This document shows positions 1 to 10,751 of a stretch of DNA of 64,000 bases, piece by piece (the first letter of the stretch is position 1; every line of letters starts with the position of its first letter). This DNA is from Chelonoidis abingdonii (lineage: Eukaryota > Chordata > Testudines > Testudinidae), in the NCBI RefSeq assembly GCF_003597395.2, contig NC_133774.1, forward strand, positions 36,705,855-36,769,854, written 5' to 3'. A program made the translations under genes and the position numbers. The notes under the pieces are model-generated. The model made no database searches, was not told where the DNA came from, and saw only the letters and a program-made list of their open reading frames with translations.

Positions 1-179
1 ACTAACCGTAATCCGATATGTTAATATCGAATTTAGCGCTACGTCTCTCGTCGGGGAGGAGTACAGAAATCGATTTAAAGAGCCCTTTATATTGATATAA
101 AGGGCGTTGTAGTGTGGACGGGTACAGCGTTAAATCAATTTAACGCTCTTTAAATCGATTTAAACGCGTAGTGTAGACC
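1..179. mobile_element. Right end of a PIF/Harbinger-type MITE, cut by the window edge
   Basis: The segment holds several short palindromes, for example the pair around CGTTAAATCAATTTAACG and the CCCTTTAT/ATAAAGGG hairpin. It ends in GTAGTGTAGACCAGGCCT, the kind of 'GTGTAGAC' terminus seen again in the Harbinger-type MITEs at 58404-58692 and 31612-32195. The left terminus is outside the window, so neither the terminal repeat pair nor a target duplication can be checked. The family call is inference. Confidence 0.5.
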
Positions 180-420
180 AGGCCTGACATAGCTGTAGTG
201 ATGTAGCTGTGTTGCTGTAATATGGCTCCTGTCAACGTAAGAAAACCATATGCACAAGCAGCGGTAGTTATGTCAGTGGGAGAAGGTCTCCCACCAACAT
301 ACACTGACAAATGTGCCAGTGTGGTCAGTGCTAACACACGTCGCTCAAGGGTGCATTTTTTCACACCCCTGAGCAAAATAAATTATAAATCGACAAAAGT
401 GGTAGCATAGATATAGCCTA
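180..420. repeat. Second MITE-like segment next to the first
   Basis: The segment begins GACATAGCTGTAG and ends GGTAGCATAGATATAGCCTA, a degenerate version of the 'GACATAGC ... ATGTCTA' termini of turtle Harbinger MITEs. No clear duplication separates it from the preceding element, so the two may be one composite insertion. Confidence 0.35.
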
Positions 421-839
421 AGGGATCGTACAACCTGAATTCTAGTAAATTTTTAAAAAGTGAGTTAAATAGTTTCAGACACTAGATCAGCTGCCAAATC
501 TCCCAACCAGTTTTTAGTGGTCTTACCCATCTTTTTTTTGTTCTTTCAAAATGCTGTTCATTCCCTATTGTTGTGAGAAAAAAACATTTAAAATAAAGGA
601 GAAAATATATAAAGGGTTCCAGAAGAGGGACAGGGAAGGAGGTTGGAAGGGCAGGACAAAGGTAATTTGGATAGCATAATCCAAAGTAATGGCCTCCAAT
701 ATTCATTTGTCCAATGTTATAGCCTCCTGTGCTTGACAAGAGAGAGAGAGAGGAGGTGCCCAAAATGAGGAAGGGAAGTTGTGTCATGCAGCCTGGACTC
801 TTGTTGTCCAAACAACCAAACTGGTGTTTGGACAATGCT

Positions 840-1790
840 GGAGACTAGGATGAAGCAGTCAAGGCAGCCTCAGACTTTTTCTTTGAAAATCTTGATTTCT
901 TAGCTGTTTTTTCTGGTGGCCAACGCTGGGCAGAAAATTGAGCAGAGCAGAATCTTTGTGCTGACTGAAACCTGCTAAACATCCTCTTTTTTGCAGGTGT
1001 GTATAACCCTAAAGACTGAAGTGTTGTCACAGAGTCCTTCAGGGTATGAAGCGACTAGTTTGTGGAATTTGTGAAAAGCTTCTGCCATCAAAAGGTAAAT
1101 ATTTCACTGGGGATTGTCTCTCTTGTGGAAACCCAGATAATTGAAGCCAGGAAGCTCATGTCATCACTACTGTGGTGGAAACAGACCAGGCTTCAGTGTC
1201 TGTTGCATCGAGTGAAAACTGCAGTGTTTTTGCCAAGAACTGACCCTCCATTATTATGAGGTTGTACTGTTCTCAATGCTTCTGTGGCAAATGGTCAATA
1301 AAAGCATTGAACTACTCATAGTTCAGGTAGTCATACTTCGACATCAGCATTTGGTGATTAGCTATCCTGAACTGTAAACTGTAATGTTGCTGACAAGTAA
1401 CACCTATGACCAAAAAGGTCTAGATATTTCTGGGGACGTTTCTGAATATGTTGCTTTCCCCTTTCACCGACTGCATCCACAAGCACAGAATTTGGTGTTG
1501 GGTGAGCGAATAAAAATTCAAAAGATACTATGTCCCAGCCAGGGATTTTATCAACCTGCTTGCATGCAGTGGGGGTAGTGGTGATGGGCTGTTGCTGGAG
1601 TTTGCCAGCTGTTCTTGGCTGAGTCTAGGAGAGCTTTATTAATTGGCAGTACCACCATGCTGAGACAGAGGTGTTCAATATGTCCAGGAGCTTGCAATGG
1701 GAATATTGGACTTCTTTCAGGGAAATTTGCAAGATACCAGTGACTTGCTTCATCACTTCATTACTGGAATAACCTAAAGTCATCAACCAA
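840..1790 (+). pseudogene. Possible retropseudogene relic, family not recognised
   Basis: Within an IL6ST intron, a plus-strand frame opens at the ATG of 1047 and reads about 31 codons with two CxxC pairs (CGIC and, 17 residues on, CLSC) before a stop near 1141; the same frame carries on past the stop with protein-like composition. A second stretch at 1384-1578 reads a 64-codon frame containing HRLHPQAQNL and CPSQGFYQP. The pattern of short protein-like pieces broken by stops fits an old processed pseudogene. I do not recognise the parent and the coding nature itself is uncertain. Confidence 0.2.
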
Positions 1791-2252
1791 TGATAGTGGT
1801 GGCATTACTGCCTTGTCAGGTGACAATGAAATGTTTGTTAAGGGGTGGGGGGGGATGGCACGCAACCTCCTTGTCCATCCTTGCCTCTCTTTCTCCTCAA
1901 AGGTCTGCTCAGGCTCAGAGCTAAGAAACCACTGAGAGTCCCTTCCCAAACGCAGTAAAGAGGTGAACTAAATGAGAGAAAGGGTATCAGCAGTCATAGG
2001 TATCAATACATAATGGGACAGAACACCCCCACATCCCAAAATAAACATCGCTGAAGAGAAATAATTTATGTCATGTAGTAAAGCAGTACTTCCGGAGGGA
2101 GCAATACACTGAGGAAAGTATGGCTTATATAGTACCAAGGAAGGGCACTGAAGCCACAGATAAGCTTCAGCTGCACATGATGGTGAATGGAGACTCTGGA
2201 TTAGTGTGGCAGAGTGTCCAAGAAGTCACTAAAACATTTAAAATAAGGTTAC

Positions 2253-2404
2253 CTCCATCCAGTCTGAGCTGTCACTGATCCTGTATCGAATATTAAATTT
2301 CAACTCCATAACAACAACTGTAATTTGGTTCTCCCATGACAGTTTCAAGACAGTGGGTAGTTCTCTTGAATTGACTGCTAAGTTGTGTGGAGGTAGAGGT
2401 TTCA
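2253..2404 (-). CDS. IL6ST: IL6ST (gp130) exon: start of fibronectin-type domain D3
   Basis: This exon encodes the first 50 residues of domain D3, the second half of the gp130 cytokine-binding module. It begins with VKPLPPHNLAV and contains LKLSW and FNIRYR, matching the tetrapod gp130 layout at the D2-D3 hinge. The acceptor is a pyrimidine tract ending CTTCTAG before position 2404, and the donor is GAG|gtaacc after 2253. Entry is in the last two bases of a valine codon that the upstream exon begins with G, and exit is in phase 0. The frame has no stop. The next exon, which should carry the WSxWS-type motif, was looked for between 1 and 2240 and not found, so it lies beyond the left edge. Confidence 0.92.
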
Positions 2405-2545
2405 CTAGAAGAGAATGAGAAAGTACTGAATTATCCAAGCGCTGTACTGTTTAATTCATATGTATAGCATGAAGTATGGTATTTAACGCACCCGGAATAT
2501 TTTTATTGGTTTACAAGTTCATTTCTCTTTTTCTATTAACTAGAC

Positions 2546-3190
2546 CAGAGGTGGGCAAACTACAGTCCATGGGCCACATCTGACCTATGTGACCCTTCTG
2601 CCCAGCCCTGAGCTCCTGGTCCAGGAGGCTACCTGCCCCCCCAGCCCCTACCCTGCCGTTCTCCCTCCCCCGCAGCCTCAGCTCAGTGCGCCGCCAGCCA
2701 ATGCTCTGGGTAGTGGGGCTATGAGCTCCTGGGGCAGTGCAGCCACAGAGTCGGGGTCTGACCTGGTGCTCTGTGCTGCGCGGTGGTGTGGCTGGCGCCA
2801 GCTGGGCAGCACAGCTGTAGCACCACCAGCCATTGGTGCTCCATGCAGTACGGTAACGGGGCAGGGAACATGGGGGGGGAGGGTTGGACAGAGGGCAGAG
2901 AAGTTCAGGGTGGTGGCTGGGAGTGTGAATAGGGGTCAGGGCAGTCAGAGGGCAGGGAACAGGGGGTTGAATTGGGGCACGGGTCCTTGGGGGGCTGGCT
3001 GAAAAAGGGGGGGGGGTTGGATAGGGCAGCAGAGGGCTGGAGTTCCGGGGGCGGTCAGGGGACAGGGAGTGGGGGGAGGTGTTGGATGGGGCAGGAGTCC
3101 CGGCAAGGCCATCAAGGAGCAAGAAGTGTGTGGGGGGTCAGATGGAGGGCAGGGCAGGAAACACCAGGCTGTTTGGGGAGGCATAGCCTC
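2546..3190. mobile_element. GC-rich hAT-like repeat with an internal minisatellite
   Basis: The element opens with CAGAGGTGGGCAAACTAC, a start common to hAT-type repeats of amniotes, and contrasts sharply in base composition with the flanking intron. From about 2880 onward it holds imperfect tandem units built on GGGCAGTCAGGG, GACAGGG and GGGGGTTGGAT. The right terminus is not clear: the last 60 bases (TTTGGGGAGGCATAGCCTCCCC) may belong to another repeat. Long open frames across this segment on both strands are compositional only. Confidence 0.5.
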
Positions 3191-3863
3191 CCCTAACCCC
3201 TATCTCGATGCAGCCCTCAGGCCAAGAAGTTTGTCTTCCTCTGCTCTAGATTACTCACTGACAGTACTAGGTGTCTGGAGAATACTCTTTCTTTGGAGGA
3301 GATAATGTATTGCGGAAAAGCTGAACAATGGAGGTCTGTAATTTTCCACCTTTCAGAAATGAAAGGTCAGATTCTAGTCCTTCTTACAGCTGCATAAACA
3401 TGGCTGGAGTAGTACTACCCCTGCCTAGGGGACTATACTGTAATGGTTCCTATGGCACCCCTCCAGTCCCAGTGAAGACATGACTCTATTCTGGTGATAA
3501 CTGGCTACCAGAAAGGCTTTTTTTGGGGTGGGAACTAGTAGGTGCAATTGGTTGCTACACTTTACATTAGAAATTTGCTGGGTAGCAGGCTGTTTCTCCT
3601 CCGCCCCCCCAGATATGGAGCGAGGTAGGGAGAGAAAAAATCAGAATAACCTTTCACATCAAGGCCTCTGCCCAGCACTACTCAGGATCTACTCCATAGT
3701 ATACTACTTTTCTGAGCACAGAACTACTGTTGCCAACAGCTTGAAGTATTTTACAATATAGAAACAGCATCTACACCCTAGTTCAACAACATTCAGAGCA
3801 GTAACAATTAGTTCTATTGCAATTCTTCAATACTTCAGGATCTTAATTAAAGTATATAGTTAC

Positions 3864-4024
3864 CAATGTCCACAGGATCAAAATCAATGTGCTCAGATTC
3901 AGCCTTCCCAAGAGCATTCTTAGCTTCCACCCAGACCTCCAAGTTGACAAAAAACTGAACATTGAAAATGTCACAAGAGTTATTTACACCTCGTGGTTCA
4001 CAGTCAGGCAAGGTTTCTAGTGGC
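3864..4024 (-). CDS. IL6ST: IL6ST (gp130) exon: second half of domain D2
   Basis: This exon encodes the second half of gp130 domain D2, the N-terminal part of the cytokine-binding module. Visible landmarks are LPDCEP and NNSCDI, which carry the second conserved cysteine pair, then FVNLEVWVEAKNALG and HIDFDPV, a strong match to the vertebrate gp130 D2 strand pattern. The acceptor is CAATTTAG before 4024 and the donor is ATTG|gtaact after 3864. The exon enters with the third base of a tryptophan codon and leaves with the first base of a valine codon, fitting both neighbours. NNS is a potential glycosylation site. Confidence 0.93.
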
Positions 4025-4051
4025 CTAAATTGAGAGAGAAAGAAAAAACAA

Positions 4052-4205
4052 GGTTAAAATAAAGCAGCAGTTTGCATTTATACAAAGCACTTTCTATCCA
4101 AAGATCTCAAAGTGCTTTAAAAAGGAATGAATCTAGCCCATATCATACAGTAAATCTGCAACAAAGCTGGGACCAGAACACTGGTCTCTCAAATCCAAGT
4201 CCCAT
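4052..4205. repeat. Ancient MIR/L3-like repeat fragment
   Basis: The stretch around AAGCACTTTCTATCCAAAG, CTCAAAGTGCTTT and, further on, CTGGGACCAGAACACTGGTCTC resembles the core of old amniote repeats found in most tetrapod introns. Fragments of similar type occur at 28038-28215 and 33955-34140. It is heavily diverged. Confidence 0.45.
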
Positions 4206-4251
4206 GCCTTAACAGGAAGCCCAACCCATCCTTAGTCATGGAATTAAAATA

Positions 4252-4372
4252 AATAACTTTTTTGTAAAGTGATAAGGTGGATGAGAGAATATCTTTTATT
4301 GAACCAATTTCTGTTGGTAAAAGAAAAACTTTTGAACTACAGAGACCTCTTCCTTCAGGTAAAGCGATAGGT
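4252..4372 (-). repeat. Dispersed repeat with decayed hammerhead-like core
   Basis: Read on the minus strand, the segment goes CCTGAAGGAAGAGGTCTC, TTCAAAAGTTTTTC, then CCAACAGAAATTGGTTCAATA. Positions 4327-4358 correspond to the CTGANGA / hairpin / GAAA layout of the repeats at 10.6, 13.2 and 30.2 kb, but with an extra G in the first box and a damaged GAAA box. It appears to be a third, more diverged branch of that repeat group. Confidence 0.45.
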
Positions 4373-5451
4373 ATAACGTGAAAGGGACCCAAGCTCCAGA
4401 CTGGGACATGATATATAGATAATATTAGAAGCTCTAATGGATGACCTATGGTGTATATTCATTGCCATAAAACTTCAGTGCTTGCACTGATTTACTTTTC
4501 TGCAGCTTTCAACACAGCAACAAGGTGCCACTGACTTGCTTACAAGACACAGCTGCAGTAGACAACACATCACCACAATGGCTTCAATTCTTTTCAAAAG
4601 CTACCCAGAATTGCAATGGGAATCTATTCCTCTTCCCTAAAACTGATCAGCTGGGGAGTCTTGCATCCACCGCAGTAAGCTACATGGAGACCTCCTGAAG
4701 AGGTTGAGACATGCAGTGGATCCTGTAGCGAACAATTCATTGAAGACACCCACACCATCCAGCTTTCACCTCATTTTGAACAGATATTACCATTGCCTAC
4801 CATGAAAAGCTTAGTTACAATTAAAAGAGATACCAACTCCTGGATGCAAAGCAATTGGCTGGTTCAAACTGAACCTGCAAGACTGAAGTAACACCAATGG
4901 GAGAGCAAAAGCAATCTGAGCAGCTCATAGCTTTCCCACCATCACCAGAATCAAGGTTAAAAAACAACAGCCACCACCACCAGACATCCAACCAACAAAG
5001 CTGTCTTCAAGGGTAAAGAACATAACCCACTGGACTACCATCATTCAGATTTATTTACCTGTTCAGCATCGGTTACAGCGATGTTTGCCACAGAAATACC
5101 CATAACTGATAGAGAATCTGGTTCAAGCTGTACAATAGCTTAAAACCAATGAGATCTGTACAAGACTCTCTTCCCTGCACTCTCTCTGTCTTCGGAAAAA
5201 AATCATTTTATTTGCTTAAGTTTAAAATCTTAAAAACTGGTCGGACAAACTTGAGTTGTCAAATGTTTTAACCTGAAACAGGCTACAGCAGCTTCAGAAG
5301 TCTAAATTTACAGTCTAACAAAATATCTTCTTTTTAAAAGTTTAACAATCTTAAAGTACTGGAACAGTTTTATTTAGCCTACATACAAAACCCTAAAAAC
5401 AATTACGATGTGATATACCTGCTTTTTACAAAGCTTAGACAAGATACTTAC

Positions 5452-5584
5452 CATTGAGATTTTAAACGGAAATCAGTGGCGAGGAATGTATCCCTTCCAG
5501 GATTCCAGGTACAAGTCATAATAAATTTAGTTTTTGACATCTGATGCACAATGCAACTCAAATTTTCAGGCTTCTCTGGGGGCA
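5452..5584 (-). CDS. IL6ST: IL6ST (gp130) exon: first half of domain D2
   Basis: This exon opens domain D2. The residues LPPEKPENLSC and MTCTWNPGRDT give the first conserved cysteine and the CxW motif that define the class I cytokine receptor module. The acceptor is TTTCATACAG before 5584 and the donor is CAATG|gtaagt after 5452. The exon completes a leucine codon begun by the D1 exon and leaves two bases of a tryptophan codon, which the 3864-4024 exon completes. Compared with the mammalian protein there are a few extra residues between the two cysteines. Confidence 0.93.
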
Positions 5585-6987
5585 CTGTATGAAAAAAAGT
5601 TACTATATGTAATTTATGTGCACATACATTTGATTCCAATGAAAGCAGCAATGAATACACTGATGCAACAGTAATTTAGTTAAAATGGGAAAAATTTATT
5701 TACTACTGCATGTAGTAAATGCTAAATATTAGGAAACAGAGAACATCTAGTGAAGTGTAATGCACAGATGCCTTGAGAAAAAAAAAAGTCTGTAGCGGTA
5801 GGAGTCATCACTGACCAGAAAGCATATGATTTGGGGATGGAATGAAATTTGGGACAGGGTAAGGCCTAGCAGGCTAGCACAGAATGCACTGGAATGAAAG
5901 GCAGCAACGGGAGTAGTGATGGCAGCAAATCGGTTTGTGAAGGAAAAGGAAGAAATAAGAGACCACACATCGTTGTAGTATTGATAATATTTCAGGAGTT
6001 TAAGCTATGAAGATGTTAACAGATCATAATCGTTTATTACTATAGATTGTATCTTGTGTCGGTGAGAGAACCTATGTGTGCAGAATGGGTAAAATTCATC
6101 CCAATATAGAGAGCCCATACCTCATCTCCAGATTTTTATTGTTTGAGCGCTAAGCATGTGTTTTCTGCACTACATTTTGTTCTTCGTCATTTGCAAGTAC
6201 TAAGACAGACAACATGGTACTCCAGGCATGGCTGAGCTAATTAACTCTGGATTTGGATTTCTCATTTCTAGATGTTAGAAATATTCTAGTCTCCTACCAC
6301 TAACTTCCAGAGCATTGCTATCTGTGGTGTTGCAATATAATTTCCCAAGAATACTTTCTTTCTACAGCTACTGCATTCCAATGGTAATATGCAATTTTGA
6401 CAACTGTGAACATGATGAAGAGCAGGTCAGTTGATAACCCCTTCAGAAACTGAACATGAAGTTTTATGAACATTATTAAAAAGGAAAAAAAACTAAGTTA
6501 AAAACCAAACAGATATTGTGAGAATGAGACACAATCACTAAAAATATGGTTTAGAAAAAATCAGACTCTTCAAGAACCATATTCTTTCTATCAAGCCCTT
6601 CTTCAGCTCAATGGTTTCTAAGAGATACCATTTTCATTGTGATACGTTCACATTTTCTTCATAGAGCTTCATGCATGTGCAGTTCTCTTGGTACCCTTTT
6701 ACGTATATGATATACTTAAAATGTATTTTCTGCTTTATGGATCATCTTTTTCCAAGTACTGTCACTTATTCTGTGTGTTTTACCTTCGGGGGATTTTTTT
6801 GCACAATTGTTCCAGAGGAAGAAGGGTTAAGAGGATACACCAAAATGTCCTTGAAAAACATTTTCTACAAGGCAGAGAAGAAAATGGAAACTTGCCAATG
6901 CTATACAGTATCTCTGTGTACATAAACATTTAATGGGAAATTTATAACGTCCAATGAAGAAAAAGACAGGAATAAAAAGCTACTTAC

Positions 6988-7293
6988 AGCCCAGTGTAAC
7001 TGCAATTCCATAGATATTCTGCTCAATCTGTCCATCTGCTAAAACGTTGCATGTCAGAGGAGTAGCTAAAGTAGAGGTGTCACTAAATGTGACACTGGAA
7101 ACAGTTCTGTTTATTACACGGTATTGTTCTTTAGGCACTACAGAATTTTTGATTTTCCAAATAATCTGGTTGGCACGTATATTGCCAAAGTCAAGACAAC
7201 TCTCATTGAGAATGCACAGTGCTGTAAAATTGGAGCCAAGAGTCAACACTGGAGACTCAGGGATGATGTAACCACATGACTGTACAAGTCCAC
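6988..7293 (-). CDS. IL6ST: IL6ST (gp130) exon: Ig-like domain D1
   Basis: This 306-bp exon encodes the N-terminal immunoglobulin-like domain of gp130, which contacts IL-6/IL-11 at site III of the hexameric complex. Recognisable pieces are CGYIIPESPV, SNFTALCIL, VPKEQYRVINRT, SSVTFSD and QIEQNIYGI, all in the vertebrate gp130 order. The acceptor GTTTCAG falls inside the open frame just upstream of GGACTTGTACAGTCATGTGG; the methionine further upstream (7336) is intronic and should not be taken as the start. The donor is GGGCT|gtaagt. Potential N-glycosylation sites NFT, NES and NRT are present. IL31RA, the neighbour and paralogue in mammals, lacks this domain, which supports IL6ST. Confidence 0.95.
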
Positions 7294-7937
7294 CTGAAAC
7301 TAAAAGGGATAAAATCAGTGTGAAGTATCTTTCCATATGAAATCTTTGTATTACTATTGCTACAAATAATCCAACGCTACTGCTATTGAAAGATTAGGAA
7401 AAATATTTGTGAAGACTCTTTCGTGCATCTGGCAGTATGTGTGTATAGACAGTTACACTGTATTGTGCAGGTCAAGAGTATTTCTTGTCTAATGCACTAG
7501 CACGAGCAAATCACTTATGCACTGATTTAGGGGAAATTCATGTGCATGCTCTTCCTCAGGTATTGCAAGAGAATGTTACTAGTAACAACAGAAGAACCGG
7601 AACTGAAATGACAGAGAAAGAAAATGAGGTTAAAGATAGGACACTTAAGTATTTTTGTTTTTTCTCCTACACTCATCCTCTCCCTACTGCTGGAAAGACC
7701 TTTGTAAACAACAAAAATACCCATTATAAAAATTCTGTATATACTATTTTAAAAGGTTCTCTATCAAAAACAAGACTTCTGAAATTATTCAGTCCCCCCC
7801 ACCCCTCCAAAAAGTTGCTTGAGCAGCAATTATCACAACAATCATAATTTTAGGAAATTCAGGAGGCATCTCTCTGGTAACAGAAAACAACAATTTTTTT
7901 AAAAAAAAAAACACTAAATCAACTAACTACTAAAAAA

Positions 7938-8058
7938 GACGGTTACTCACCTTTGTAACTGTTGTTCTTCGAGATGTGTTGCTCATATTCATTCCAAGTA
8001 GGTGTGCGCGCGCCACGTGCACGTTCGTCGGAAGAATTTTCCCCTAGCAACACCCGGC
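7938..8058. mobile_element. Left inverted terminal repeat of a DIRS-type retroelement
   Basis: The sequence from GTTCTTCGAG through CATTCCAAGTAGGTGTGCGC to TTTTCCCCTAGCAACACCCGG matches, in inverse orientation, positions 10752-10840; about 70 bases are identical. Long inverted termini of this kind and the Gag-like reading frame inside (9707-10009) point to the DIRS order. The element runs into a gap immediately to the right. Confidence 0.75.
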
Positions 8059-8940
8059 NNNNNNNNNNNNNNNNNNNNNNNNNNNNNNNNNNNNNNNNNN
8101 NNNNNNNNNNNNNNNNNNNNNNNNNNNNNNNNNNNNNNNNNNNNNNNNNNNNNNNNNNNNNNNNNNNNNNNNNNNNNNNNNNNNNNNNNNNNNNNNNNNN
8201 NNNNNNNNNNNNNNNNNNNNNNNNNNNNNNNNNNNNNNNNNNNNNNNNNNNNNNNNNNNNNNNNNNNNNNNNNNNNNNNNNNNNNNNNNNNNNNNNNNNN
8301 NNNNNNNNNNNNNNNNNNNNNNNNNNNNNNNNNNNNNNNNNNNNNNNNNNNNNNNNNNNNNNNNNNNNNNNNNNNNNNNNNNNNNNNNNNNNNNNNNNNN
8401 NNNNNNNNNNNNNNNNNNNNNNNNNNNNNNNNNNNNNNNNNNNNNNNNNNNNNNNNNNNNNNNNNNNNNNNNNNNNNNNNNNNNNNNNNNNNNNNNNNNN
8501 NNNNNNNNNNNNNNNNNNNNNNNNNNNNNNNNNNNNNNNNNNNNNNNNNNNNNNNNNNNNNNNNNNNNNNNNNNNNNNNNNNNNNNNNNNNNNNNNNNNN
8601 NNNNNNNNNNNNNNNNNNNNNNNNNNNNNNNNNNNNNNNNNNNNNNNNNNNNNNNNNNNNNNNNNNNNNNNNNNNNNNNNNNNNNNNNNNNNNNNNNNNN
8701 NNNNNNNNNNNNNNNNNNNNNNNNNNNNNNNNNNNNNNNNNNNNNNNNNNNNNNNNNNNNNNNNNNNNNNNNNNNNNNNNNNNNNNNNNNNNNNNNNNNN
8801 NNNNNNNNNNNNNNNNNNNNNNNNNNNNNNNNNNNNNNNNNNNNNNNNNNNNNNNNNNNNNNNNNNNNNNNNNNNNNNNNNNNNNNNNNNNNNNNNNNNN
8901 NNNNNNNNNNNNNNNNNNNNNNNNNNNNNNNNNNNNNNNN
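8059..8940. other. Assembly gap of 882 N
   Basis: Unsequenced bases inside the DIRS element. Translations across this stretch are meaningless. Confidence 1.
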
Positions 8941-10409
8941 CACTGAGGCCAAGGCACAGGGTAGGAGAACCCAGGTACCGCGGGGGGGGGGGGGGGAGAG
9001 ACACAAAGTAGGGAAACTGAGGCTGGTAGCTGTGGACCATAGCCTGAGGTGGAAAAGGTTCCAGTGGAGGAGGAGAGGCAGATGGGGAGAACTCCGCCTG
9101 CTCCTATATATCGGGTCCACTATCAGTGAAAGTAGCCAGTTCAGGTGGTGAGAATGGCCGTTCGAAGAGTGAGCCCCGTGTTTCCAGGAGCGGAGAGTGA
9201 GGCTCAGGTGGCACTGAGAGGTCACATTGAGTGAAGAGCTGTTACTCCTGCTCCCTGGGCTGTGCTGAGCATGGACTGTGCCCTAGCATGTTAGCAAGTG
9301 AAAGTGTCATCGGTGCCACGGGTCTCTTGGAGGTGCCCTGTTGGAGGGCCCTGTTGGTGCTGGGGCAGGAGGCAAGCTCGGTGCCAATGTTCTTCTCAGC
9401 ACCGGGGCAGAGCACACAGTCAGTACTGCAGCTATTTTCGGCATGGAGGGGATCAGTGCCAACGTCCTTGTCAAGCACTGGGGCAGAGCACGCAGCCAGC
9501 ATCGTGCCTATTTTTAGCACTGAGGCTCTCAGTGCCATGGAAAACTTCCCTGTATGGGAGGTCGGGTTCCTGCCTCTGAGGACTGCGGGAGCCTTGGTTG
9601 AGGCTTTAGAAAGAGCTGAGGTGTCAGCCTAGGGCACTGTCAGCACAGAAGGTAAGGATCTCATAGGAGACCCTTTACTCGTGTCAGCGTCTCTCCTGTG
9701 AGACTGCTATGCTTCTTGCCTCTGCTCCAGAGAAGGTGAAGCAACACTCTCAACTGGTTCAGATCTGGCCAGAGTGTGTGTGGGAGTGGGTTTAACTTTC
9801 CCCGTCTCCAAAAGCGGCTGCAGAGATTTTTCCATCAGAAGCATTTTAAGCCTGTCGCGCCAAGCCCTTGCCTTGAGGCTTGTACAGTGGAGGCACTTTG
9901 CAGAAATGTGGGTTTCCCTGAGACACTTCACACAATGTGAGTGTCCATCGGATTGTGGCATGGAGTCCTGACAGGAAACACACTTTTTGAATCCAGAAGC
10001 CCCTGGCATTGTGAATTAGAAAGGGCAAGGGGGAGTGTCTCAGTGGGAGACAAGCCTGAAGCAAAAAGTTTTTTTGTTTTTTGGGTTTTTTTTAAACTAG
10101 GTAACTAACTATGTAACTACACTAAAGGAAGGGAAACAACTAGGATGTAACTAATAAGTATTTCTGTATTGTTACTTCTTTCCTACAGAGACTGGGGAAG
10201 AGAAGCAGCACTGCCCCGAGTCCCGTCTTCAGCCAGGGATGGTTAAGAAGGAACTGAGGGGGGTGCGGGACACAGGCACTCAGGAAGATATCAACTGAGC
10301 ACCTGCGTCCTGACCAGGCACTCCTACCAAAAATCTCCTATCAACGGCACCGGGACACACCGACTCCTACAGTAGAGCACCACAGGGACAGCACTCGAAG
10401 AAGAAATCA
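8941..10409 (-). mobile_element. Internal part and one end of a DIRS-type retroelement
   Basis: The left two thirds (8941-9700) resemble the low-complexity central part of turtle DIRS Gag, with repeated CGGTGCC/GGTGCTG-like blocks, as also seen at 63400-64000. A Gag-like N-terminus follows at 9707-10009 on the minus strand. The stretch at 10180-10409 looks like the 5' untranslated part (GAAGGAACTGAGG) and stops at GACAGCACTCGAAGAAGAA, which equals the outer end of the inverted terminal repeat. This second type of terminus, without the GCGCGC core, suggests that the element here differs from the one whose termini flank the two gaps. Confidence 0.65.
9707..10009 (-). pseudogene. DIRS Gag-like N-terminus with Cys/His cluster
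   Basis: The 100-residue minus-strand frame starts MPGASGFKKC and shows CVSCQDSMPQSDGHSHC, CLRETHISAKC and LHC, a cysteine/histidine cluster of the form found at the start of vertebrate DIRS ORF1. It is followed by a basic stretch (KARAWRDRLK). The frame ends at a stop after EQRQEA and the reading continues only in other frames, so it is a fragment. In DIRS elements this protein is thought to bind element RNA. The identity rests on pattern recognition, not on an alignment. Confidence 0.6.
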
Positions 10410-10414
10410 ACCTT

Positions 10415-10575
10415 CTGCTGTGGGCATCTGACTCAGATGGTGAAAGTGAACATGCGTTGGTCTGCACTGTTTTGAATCATTATCGAGCAGAACCCATCAT
10501 CAGCATGGGTGCATATATTCTGGAATGGTGGCTGAAAACGAAGGAAGATATGAATCTTTATACTGCCCCTGGAAA
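10415..10575 (+). pseudogene. hAT transposase fragment (C-terminal region)
   Basis: The plus strand encodes VCTVLNHYRAEPIIS and LEWWLKTKEDMN. This resembles the segment ahead of the dimerisation domain of ZBED-like hAT transposases, where 'P..WW' is the key motif. The fragment is cut on its right by the hammerhead-like repeat. No terminal repeats or duplication are visible. Confidence 0.5.
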
Positions 10576-10651
10576 TTTCCACTACATGCATCCGACGAAG
10601 TGGGTATTCACCCACGAAAGCTCATGCTTCAATACATCTGTTAGTCTATAA
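10576..10651 (+). repeat. Dispersed repeat with hammerhead-ribozyme-like core, cut by a gap
   Basis: CCGACGA (10592-10598; CTGACGA in intact form) is followed by a hairpin GTGGGT/ACCCAC (10600-10605 with 10610-10615), GAAA (10616-10619), and a two-base-pair stem GC/GC (10620-10621 with 10626-10627) before TT. This is the order of a type I hammerhead core. The copy continues AATACATCTGTTAGTCTATAA into the gap. Confidence 0.6.
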
Positions 10652-10751
10652 NNNNNNNNNNNNNNNNNNNNNNNNNNNNNNNNNNNNNNNNNNNNNNNNN
10701 NNNNNNNNNNNNNNNNNNNNNNNNNNNNNNNNNNNNNNNNNNNNNNNNNNN
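10652..10751. other. Assembly gap of exactly 100 N
   Basis: The round number suggests a gap of unknown true size. It joins a hammerhead-like repeat to a DIRS terminus, so the junction should not be trusted. Confidence 1.

Noticed and set aside
2511..3305. Frames up to 203 codons around 2.5-3.3 kb
   Set aside because: They lie in a GC-rich repeat with minisatellite units and show only P/S/G-rich composition.
7294..7336. Methionine at 7336 as the start of gp130, with a signal-peptide-like leader
   Set aside because: A perfect acceptor (GTTTCAG) lies at 7294-7300 and the phase-matched signal-peptide exon is at 12584-12664; the leader-like stretch is intronic.
7943..9225. Long open frames of 300-390 codons on both strands
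   Set aside because: They consist almost entirely of unknown bases of the 882-N gap.
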